Part shown: positions 55,616-64,000 of the stretch, piece after piece
Layout: the number at the start of each line of letters is the position of its first letter
Numbering within the stretch: position 1 is the stretch's first letter
Source of the DNA: Acanthochromis polyacanthus
Lineage: Eukaryota; Chordata; Actinopteri; Pomacentridae
DNA: 64,000 bases
Direction: 5' to 3'
NCBI RefSeq assembly: GCF_021347895.1
Contig: NC_067119.1
Span: 7,452,534 to 7,516,533 of the forward strand
Notes under the pieces: model-generated
Told to the model about the DNA's origin: nothing
Seen by the model: the letters and a program-made list of their open reading frames with translations, nothing else
The model's database searches: none
Program-made: the position numbers and the translations under genes

Positions 55616-56042
55616 CAGACAAACCAGCACATGAAGTGGAGGACGTCCAGACTGGGGAGGAGGAAGGGAGGCAGAGATGAAGGGAGGGAGGCCCCAGACG
55701 TCACATCTGCCACCGCTACTCCCCAGAGGCCTCTGGGGCATGGGAACCTCTCATCTCCACCCAGCCCTTCCCCCAGCCACCGACTGGTCCCACCACCAGC
55801 CTTGGGTCCACTATGCGTCGCCGGGACCCCACTTCTCCCACTCGTTTCCCTCACTCTGACACACCGCTACTGTGTTTTTTTTATATGCTTCCTGCCTCCT
55901 AACCTTTGTCTTTCTCAGTCTTTCTCTGCGAGTCTCAGTCCAAAGAGCCACTCAATGTCCTCTTTACAGATGTTTGAAAAGTCACAAGCTGATACATGCT
56001 TGTTTGTACATCTTTATATACACTGTATTGTATAAAAATAAA
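55616..56042 (+). other. Candidate terminal exon and 3' UTR with polyadenylation signal
   Basis: A plausible acceptor (gcatcctgtcctcag) is followed by a GC-rich block, a T-rich stretch and AATAAA at 56037-56042 with GT/T-rich sequence just beyond. One frame after the acceptor gives a short acidic tail (DKPAHEVEDVQTGEEEGRQR, then TGA at about 55679); another stays open for 134 codons but is proline-rich and non-descript. It has the outline of a last exon with a short 3' UTR. No partner exon or gene identity was found. Confidence 0.35.
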
Positions 56043-56049
56043 GTGCTGT

Positions 56050-58850
56050 CCATAAATATCACTTAGAACGGTTATATTCTGACTCTGTTGTCCAGTTTAC
56101 TAGATTTTAAATCACTTTATGAGGTTGGAATGCTGCCTTTAGGCTATAAACATCTGCTGTACACATGACAGTGACCTTAAATACTCAAACTGCCAAATTT
56201 GGAACATTATTATTATTATTCATTTTAGCTGTTTAACATCTATTTTTACGACTGCCCGCAGCATTAACATGTCTGATAGACAGGCAGCAGCTGAACAAAC
56301 TACTGATGATATATAAAGGGCAACTCAAACTGCTTCACAATGAAGGAAAGACACGCACAAGTGCTTCATGTGAAAATACAATACGAAGTGAATGTAAAAA
56401 CAGAGACAAAATGCAACAATTTATGCAAAACAGAAGCTAAAGTGTGCTGCTAATGAGAATGAATCAAAACAGTACAAAATGTAAGTTGTTAAAACCAAAA
56501 CAATGAGCTAAAAGGTGTTAAAATACTCCAGAGCAAAGAAGGAGTGAGTTAGAGTGACTTTATTTCACATTACACATCATTAATTCAATTGCTAATACTG
56601 TTTATAAAGTACAGCTTTAATTTAAGGGCATGCCTTCTAAAATGAGCTACACCGTCCTACAACTAATATGAATGTAAACACTTGAAAACATCTCGATGGG
56701 GTTATTTTATCACGTAAACATTATCATCAATTGCTCTAAACAAAGTAAACCTAAGGGTCAGTTTATATTTTTATCAAGCGTTGCCTCAAAACTATCAGAA
56801 AATCCCGACGGCATATTATACAGAGACTTGGAGCTTTTACTTGATTCTTTGTCACGCATTTTCACTCTAGAAATGCGCTTTAAAGACATCAGACATCCAC
56901 GTCTGTCCATCATACAGAGTCATGTACTTTTGTATTATTTTGTAATAACTACAACTGCCCTAATAAGTGTGCTGAACCAGTCTACTTCAACAATATCTGA
57001 AATATTAGAGAAGAATGTCATTGCTTCTGCAGATTTTAAACCATGGATACTGTGGACCAAGTAATTCTGCTGCTTGGTCTCTTTATGGATTTTTAAAAAA
57101 ATTTTATTTGCAGTGTTTGTGTTTCAGATGCACCTTTTTTGTACAAAGCAACAATGCGGATACATGATGATGTTTGAATTTACATTGGGATTAACAAATC
57201 TGTCCGTCTATCTATGAATTAAAACATCACATCATTCCCAAACTCATTTCAAAAATGTTCACTTTTAAATGTGTTTTTTTAATTGTGCTTGCATGTGGAT
57301 GAAAGACTTAAATGTGGAAAATGAAAGTGTCTATGTTTAAAATGTGTTCTTCAGTGCAGACAAGGCCTTCAGTAGAAATGGTTTGCTATTAATTTTGTGT
57401 AAGTGAAGCTTTTTTATAAACTTAAAATCTTGCTTTTAACTGCTCAGCTCCATCATTCACTGCAGCAGGAAAAAAAAAAGCAAAAACAGGAATATTTTTC
57501 AGAACAAATAGGATTTAAATAGTAATCAAATTAACAAATTGATAAAAGGTTAAACACTACTTAAATGGTGGTAAATGTGAGATGTAAAGAAAAAGATATT
57601 CATAAAAAGATTGTAGAAGCTAGAGTTTTAGTGACTTGTGTGTGATCTTTTACTTTCTCTAATGTCCACAGCTGCTAAAACAGATGTAAAAACAGTTTAT
57701 TAACCCTCCTGCTAGTTCACCAAAAATGCACCGTATCTCGACTCCACGTTAGTGTCATGTCTGTACACGCATTAAATTTTATTATTTTCATTCTTTCAGT
57801 TTATAAAAGGCTCACATTTTACATCATGTTTCCGTAGAAGTTCAAATGACCTTCATCTATGCAGACACTAAACTAAAAACTTCACCCGCTGCTGCAGCCA
57901 GGCCTGGCATGAATGCGCTCTAACACTCCTACAGTTACACAGGGATTACATGGTTACACAAGATTTATATATAGGCTATCGGTTGCAAACAAAATGGGTA
58001 TTTGTGTCGCATTGTTGCATTTACATCCCAGTTTTGACAGTCAAGGTTACCACGGCGCATTATCTGGCCTCCCTTTGCGTGTCTGGAGTAATGCAGCACT
58101 TAAACCCCTGCCAGCTGTTAACAATGGCACGCTGTGTGTGCAGGAGGCCTCGTGCGAGTGTGTGAGTGTGTGTGTGTGTACGTGCACGAGCAGCAGCTGT
58201 CGGCAGCGCGTTCGTCTTCCAGTCGGTGGCAAAAACACGGCGTCCGGCTGCTCCCACATCTCACACGTTTACAGCTAACTGCGGCCATTCAGTGTCAATA
58301 TTATCACAACAAAACATGCTTCAGAGTCCACAACTGAATATGATGGGAGCGTATGCTGCATTTTCAATATAGACAGTGTATCTAAATTTTAGCCAACTCG
58401 AAAGTGAAATGTCAAAATTTTCAAATAACTTTTTTTGGTGTTTGACATGCGTTGCTCAAGATTTAATAGAAACTGCTGTGGCAAAACCTTTCCAGAAAGT
58501 TGCCTTTAACATATGCCTCCTGATTTTTCATCTGCAATACATCTGAACCTCTTACCAAATTAAAAATGAATAAATATATGTTTTAAATACTGTATTCTAT
58601 GTGAATAGGTATGTTCCGGCATTTAGTCTAAAATAAAGCTCTGACCTGGTGATGGTGATTCAGGAAGAGCCTTAAACGGTCAATGAGGTGCACAAGGCCG
58701 AGCAAACGTCACCCAAACAACAGCGCAGTTACCCTTTTTGCCTGAGATGCACCTCTGAGGGGAAATAAAAACTGTTTGTGCAGAGAATTATAACAATTCA
58801 GTGTAAATATTTGAGCTGGATTTGATTGAAATCCATGCAATCCAATACAG
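56050..58850. other. Gene-poor stretch
   Basis: AT-rich. A 122-codon frame at 56696-57064 (plus) has no recognisable domain or splice context. A short TG-rich run is at 58155-58185, and bases 57880-58330 are somewhat GC-richer without coding support. Confidence 0.3.
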
Positions 58851-58879
58851 CAGGTTCACTAAAGTTATCATTCCTTCTG

Positions 58880-59310
58880 TCATGTTTTTTTGGTTTTGGT
58901 TTCTAGTTTAGTTTTATGTCTGTGATTCATTTCCGTGTCTTTTCTTTTTCTGTCTTTCCTGCGTCTCTCTGTTTGTCTTCAGGTAGGCTTCATGTCCCTT
59001 TTCAGTTTTAACTTCCTGTTTTAATTTTGAAATTGCTTTTCCTCGTGTGTAGCTTCAGTTTTTACTTCTGTTCTTTGTCTCTCTTTCCCTCTCCTCTGAT
59101 TACCTCATTAGTTCCACCTGTGTCTCGTCTCCCCATTTAGTTCGGAGTGCTTCAACAGTCTCGTCTGCCCATCTGTTCTTGTCAGTTCAACGTGTTTACC
59201 TGCTTAAGTTCTTGTCCATTTTTGATTCATTTTTGCCAGCTGGCTGTCTTTTTGACTTATCTAGACTGAGGTTTGTTTTGTGTCAGCGTTTGTTTCTCGA
59301 ATACCTTCTC
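58880..59310. repeat. Probable dispersed retroelement-type repeat, CT-rich
   Basis: A 'tcatgtttttttggttttgg' start followed by 'gattacctcattagttccac' and 'ctgtgtctcgtctccccatt' words, which I associate with a common fish retroelement repeat. No ORF or terminal repeats can be defined. Confidence 0.4.
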
Positions 59311-59645
59311 CTGAAAACTTCCCTGTTACTGTGGATTGCACTTAGGATTTCATCACAAGTGAAATTTAATAGCTCTTCTCCAGGTTTTGATCAGATCCAG
59401 GGTCCTTTTCAGGCTCAAAATGTGTCTTTAGGGGAGTGACAATGTACAACATTGGGTTTGTGTTATTATATGACAGAAATCTTTGCATTTCCCTGCAGTT
59501 TTAGTCCATTTGACCAACCAGAAAGTCTATTATAGTCAAGTAAAGGAATCCCCAAACAACAAAACTGGTTAAAAGGAACTCTAATTTTTCCATTTGTGTC
59601 ATTTTGCCACTGGTGATCTTTCTTTGTGATCTTTCTTTCTTTCTT
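59310..59645 (+). repeat. Diverged direct repeat, copy A
   Basis: Shares ordered words with 60470-60785: 'aaaacttccctgttactgtg', 'gattgcacttaggat', 'aatgtacaac', 'cagaaatctttgcattt', 'caaaactggttaaaa' and 'tggtgatctttctt'. The offset is about 1150 bp. Non-coding. Confidence 0.7.
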
Positions 59646-59859
59646 AGAATTGCATGACACCTTCTGTAATTCCTCTTTCCAATCCGTGTGTTAGATGCTT
59701 AGATATTTTAAAAGGAGGAGAAAAAAGGTGACCTAAATCAGTAGTTTTGGTCCTCCGTCTGCACGCTGCTCCTCATCATCCCGTTAAGTAGTTGTTGAGA
59801 TAGTTTATTGGTGCTGGACTTACCCACAGGCTCATCGTCGTTCCTGTAAATCTAGAAAA

Positions 59860-60300
59860 TCTCAGTTAATGAAAGGCATCAACTGTTTTTCTTGCGAGGG
59901 GCATGTGAACGAGGAAAAGGTCAATAAATCTGAGATGTCACCGCCCCAGCAGCGTCGCAGCCTCAGACGCCTCGTACAACAACAGCTGATATCACATGAT
60001 GGGATCCCCTTTCGTTCTTGGACCCACAACAAGTTGACATCAAACACGTGAGACATACTCGACATACGCTCGGGTTTCACAAAGCTCATCCCAGGGAATA
60101 AACGGGCAGCGTCTCGCATGCCAAAGCGTGCTTTGTCACAGTCGGTTAGCGCATGTGAGAGTCTGGCATCGTCGCCCGTGGCTCAAATCAGCTGCAAACA
60201 AAACTTGTGTTTGCTTTGGCCTGATGGAGCCTCAGATTCATGACATTTACAGCTCGAAGACACAGATTAACTGACAGTGTTTTGTCTGGAAACACTGGCT
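59860..60300. promoter_or_regulatory. Candidate conserved non-coding element
   Basis: A non-repetitive, balanced-composition block lying between the two direct-repeat copies, with E-box and CACGTG-like words (aacacgtgag, agcagctgat region) and no coding frame of note. It stands out from its AT-rich flanks. Regulatory function is only inferred. Confidence 0.3.
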
Positions 60301-60469
60301 GATGTTAACCCGTCCCACCCATATAGAAGGAGATATCTGAGGCTGGTTTCACCCTTTATGGATCCAGTTTAGGCTAAGTTCAGATTACCAACCGGTTTGT
60401 TGGAAGAACATCAAAGTACATAGTTATTTAGGATTACTTTACCAAATGCAGAAGGACAGGTTTCTTAAT

Positions 60470-60785
60470 GCTAGAAAACTCCCTGTTACAGTGGATTGCA
60501 TTTAGGATGTCACAAGAATTAAAATTTAGTAGCGTTTGTACAACTTCTGAGCAAATCTATTGAATTTTTCTGGCTCAAACTGGTCTTTAAAGGGTTAGAA
60601 TGTACAACAGAGAGCTTGTATTGCCTTATTTGATAGAAATCAACGCATTTACTGCAATTTCTGGCCATTTGATAAGGAACAAAATCTAATATGTTCATGT
60701 AAATGAAACCAAAAACTACAAAACCGGTTAAAAAAAGAACATTTTTACATAATTTTGACATTGGTGATTTTTCTTTAAGCACTGC
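60470..60785 (+). repeat. Diverged direct repeat, copy B
   Basis: Counterpart of 59310-59645 in the same orientation ('aaaactccctgttacagtgg', 'gattgcatttaggat', 'aatgtacaac', 'caaaaccggttaaaa', 'tggtgatttttctt'). Similarity is roughly three quarters by eye, so the duplication is old. Confidence 0.7.
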
Positions 60786-60789
60786 CTAA

Positions 60790-61985
60790 AACCTCTTTTG
60801 GGGACATGAAAAAGGAATTTATGGTGAAAAAAAATTTCATATCAGACAGACTAATCCGTCAAACCAGAGCGGTGAGATGTTTTATTTGAAACTGAAATGG
60901 TGAAGACGTGTCACACATGTTCGACTGTGGTCCCTTTAAAGTCTGTCATGGCAGCAGTTTAGTGTCAGACAGACAGATGGAGTGTTGAGAGACACTAAGC
61001 CCAGTCTGAGCTCTTCTGACAGCTCTGACACATCTGAACTGACATCAGTTATCAGGTGTCTGTCTTTGAGAAACCTTCCACTGCAGTGAGTTCTTACTGT
61101 ACATCCAGGAGACACTGAAGTCACGTCACCTTTTATCTTTTGAGGATTTCAAGACTGTCAAAGTTAAAAATTGGCAGTTTTGGGGCACCTCTTTTTACAA
61201 TATGAGATGAAATACACTATGTTTGACAACTGCTCTATACTGAGTAGTAATGTGCACAAATTAGCTATAAACCACCAAAACAGCTCTGACTTGTCCGAAC
61301 ACGGAAAGTGGACCTTTGGGGCAATGATGGAAGTGAAGCCTATAGATCCTTGGGTTCCAAGACTGAACCTCCATGACTTGTATAGCTTTAGATCTAAGGG
61401 ATCTCTCACTTCTTATCATGTTGGAGACCAATTCTTCCAGTGTTTTATTTTTCATTGAGGTGTGTGCTTGGTCTGCACTGTTTAGGTGGGTGGTACCAGA
61501 TGAAATAACATCCATGTGAGTGCCAGAACCCAAAATTCTCCAACTAAATGCTGCATTTTAACGAAACGATCATTGCTATTCGCTTCACCTGTCTGTGGTT
61601 TAAATGTTGTGGTTAAATACTTCTTTTCCCAGCAAACTCTGCTGCTTGAGTGTAACTTTTCCACTAAGTTGTGTTTTTAAGACTGTTTACTTGACTATAT
61701 ACTCAAAACACATTAAAAAAGAGCATTGTGATGTTTTGTATCATCTAATGTTTTTTTCCTTTATTTTATTGTACATTTATTCTCTTTTAACATTTTATAT
61801 ATTTATTTTTTCTCTCACTACTATTAATATTCTTTATTTTTATCCTTGCCTTTATGGTTTTACCTTCCATTTTATTTATTAATCTTTTTTTTTTTTTTGT
61901 CTGTACTTGGTTTTTTGGTTCTTTTATTATTTTATCTTATGCTTTTGTACTGATTTATTTTGAAAATCTTTTACCATGTTTGTAA
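60790..61985. other. Gene-poor stretch
   Basis: Overlapping frames on both strands at 61165-61535 have no recognisable domain. Bases 61700-61985 are T-rich, as in a LINE or SINE tail region. No gene supported. Confidence 0.3.
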
Positions 61986-62002
61986 CATTTGTAAACTAAA
62001 TG

Positions 62003-62031
62003 CATTCATTCATTCATTCATTCATTCATTT
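62003..62031. repeat. Tetranucleotide microsatellite (ATTC)n
   Basis: About seven CATT units, following a T-rich region that could be the tail of a decayed retroelement. Confidence 0.95.
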
Positions 62032-62109
62032 ATTATTTCAAATTAACAATTAATAATTTCTCCAACATACCTTTATTCCTGGTATTATGAAAAAGACTTT
62101 GAAACAGCA

Positions 62110-62460
62110 TTTAAACCTTCAGCTGGAGCAATAAAATACTCTTTATCTGATAAACTAATCTCAATGCAAGATTCACTCGGCATTTTTGCGGCTTTAAACT
62201 GCACCCCTTTGTTCATTCTATCTTCCATCGTCATCTTCTGTGATTTCCTAATATTTTACAACAAAATCTACTATTGAACTGCAGTCAGATCTTCATCTGG
62301 AGCAGTGAAATGTTCCTTATGTATGACAAAATAGCCACAACAGAAGATTAATTTGACTTTTTGCAGCTTTAAACCTGTTCAGCCAGTCGGTTTTATCTTC
62401 CATCGTCATCTCATTGTTTATTTTTCTTCAATTATCTAATAATTTACAAGGAAGCCTACT
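62110..62460. repeat. Diverged tandem duplication, unit ~175-190 bp
   Basis: 'cttcagctggagcaataaaa' at about 62117 is matched by 'cttcatctggagcagtgaaa' at about 62290. Downstream in each unit 'gcggctttaaactg'/'gcagctttaaacctg' and 'atcttccatcgtcatct' recur in the same order. Non-coding. Confidence 0.7.
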
Positions 62461-62469
62461 GGAAAAAAC

Positions 62470-64000
62470 AATGTAACTGAGGGAAAAACAGAGTAAGTTT
62501 TGAAACAGTTATTGTAGATTTGATTTACACTTTCATTTCCCCATAAGAACCGGGCCATGTTTTAAAAACTGCTGAAATCTGTAAAAGAAAATCACTTTAG
62601 CAGATTTTCACAGTAAATCAGAGTGAAAATCTCCCCCTGACTGGAGCTGTTTGGACTCTCTGTTATTTCTCTGTCGTCCACCGCTTTGCAGTAAAATCAA
62701 CTTTGGCTTCCTCCTGACAGGCGGGAGCTGAATGGAGGGAACAAACTATATACTTTCCGGAGATTCTTACTCTTGTACACAATCAAGCTTGAATTACACC
62801 TTATCACTACAGGAACAATGTCCTCATTCAGGCCCAGGAACTGGTCCAGCAACAACAGGCGGGCGGGCACACACAAAACCTGGACTTATGTACTTATGAG
62901 GGGATTCTATTGACTGCAATCATCTTTTAGAGGTTCGTGCACAGGCGAAGACACGAGTTTTCCCATGACTTTCATCATAAAACAAAGCCTGAACCATGGA
63001 ATGAACAGTAAACCGTGTGGGGGCCAAACGTTCGGGTCCCTGCATGCCATGTTTAGTGAAAGCAGTTCAGGTGTTACAGGATTTGTTTGGAGGTTTTAGA
63101 GTTGGAAGATGCCATCACTCTCCGAGCTTGTGCAATGTTTTCAACATGGGCTCTTAATTAGATGTTTATCATATGTATTGACAAAATTATGACAGTCAGA
63201 CAAAGTCAAAGAAATGATTGAAACGGTCTACTCGTCAGTTTGCCTATAGTCTCTTCTGTCATGTGTGACTGTGTTCGTACTCAACAAGACACAACTCTGA
63301 GGTTCTATAAAAAGAGCATGATAAATAAATCAACTTAGACCAGATCTGCCAGCAAAGCTGACAAAAACTTTACATATTTCTACTGCTGATGATACCAACA
63401 ATGCCACAAACCAAGCAGGCCTGCTCCACATTACAGCTGCTTATGATGACCTCCAGACTCCCTGTTAAAGTAAATGCTTGTTTTAAGCTACAAAAACACA
63501 GCTTATGTGCATTTCACACAAGCATGTACACAAGCATGCTTTTTCAGCAACAGAAAGGCTTTTATTGACCAGGAACCACCACAAAGCCACTACATTTGGG
63601 TTTATTCAAGTCATCTGGTAAACATAGTGCAACATATACTGTTGAAAAAACTAATGAAAACTGAAATGTCATTTTTTTTCCAAAAATGTGCAACCCCACA
63701 GTCCAGTGGTTACACATGTTGTCCCACAAAACTTACATGGAAGGAACATATGGCTGATGTAATATTTCTACACAGAAGAGCTTTTTTCTCATTTCAAAAC
63801 ACCCAAAAACCTATTACACACTCCATCACACTGTGTACAGTGGATTATGAAGATATCACGTCTTCATTTGAGAGGCTCTGCTATATTAGCTGCTGAGATG
63901 TTTGACATTCCTCGTCGGGTTCAGAGTTGATAACATGACACCAGATCCCAGGAAAGGTCCCTGAACCGACTCTGAACTGGGAAAGATGGATTTCCGGTGC
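62470..64000. other. Gene-poor stretch to the window end
   Basis: Bases 62800-63010 are of balanced composition and non-repetitive. A 140-codon frame at 63474-63896 (plus) has no domain, signal peptide or splice context that I can support. Nothing else was recognised. Confidence 0.3.

Noticed and set aside
56696..57064. 122-codon plus-strand frame
   Set aside because: Protein-like in places, but no homology I can name, no splice or polyadenylation context, and AT-rich codon use.
61165..61535. Overlapping frames on both strands
   Set aside because: Neither frame shows a domain; mutual shadows without transcript signals.
63474..63896. 140-codon plus-strand frame near the window end
   Set aside because: No domain, signal or splice support; low-complexity Phe/Lys content typical of AT-rich noise.

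Overview
The window reads as a teleost fish nuclear genome segment, probably a spiny-rayed (percomorph) fish. The evidence is the presence of split, intron-bearing vertebrate genes, a fish-type methionine-rich gamma-M crystallin, AT-rich introns, and many fish-type interspersed repeats (Tc1-like, RTE-like, hAT-like). There is no prokaryotic organisation: no operons, CRISPR arrays or phage modules. I built exon models by eye from splice signals, reading-frame phase and remembered family sequence; no alignment was run.

Layout. (1) 454-4735, minus: the first six coding exons of a multi-immunoglobulin-domain secreted or surface protein that continues past base 1. (2) 4736-12700: no gene; a diverged tandem array of ~305 bp units, a CA/GC microsatellite and several DNA-transposon relics. 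(3) 12703-13434, minus: a small three-exon gene for a protein with a signal peptide, a perfect leucine heptad coiled coil and a hydrophobic tail, lying head-to-head with PMPCA. (4) 14825-22819, plus: complete PMPCA, 13 coding exons, 517 residues. (5) 25451-32284, minus: complete INPP5E, 10 coding exons, 649 residues, tail-to-tail with PMPCA, with a probable non-coding first exon at 34531. The tail-to-tail PMPCA/INPP5E pairing matches the order known in mammals. (6) 36152-38032, plus: complete gamma-M crystallin, three exons, 183 residues, with a TATA box and a Maf-like half site.

(7) 38050-64000: a 26 kb gene-poor stretch. It holds a minisatellite apparently grown from a Tc1 transposase fragment, Tc1 relics on both strands, several unique GC-richer blocks that look like conserved non-coding elements, and two candidate terminal exons (49801-50062 minus; 55616-56042 plus) whose genes I cannot name.

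The genes do not form one pathway. PMPCA acts in mitochondrial presequence cleavage, INPP5E in ciliary phosphoinositide control, the crystallin in lens transparency, and the Ig protein at the cell surface. The most notable non-coding observations are a vestigial crystallin exon inside the crystallin intron, the Tc1-derived minisatellite, two chained ATGA-overlapping uORFs before INPP5E, a 27+27 base perfect palindrome in an INPP5E intron, paired fold-back elements, and a solo LTR with intact target duplications. I did not find a clearly new biological system. The strongest candidates for undescribed genes are the small coiled-coil gene and the exon with a tyrosine-motif tail.
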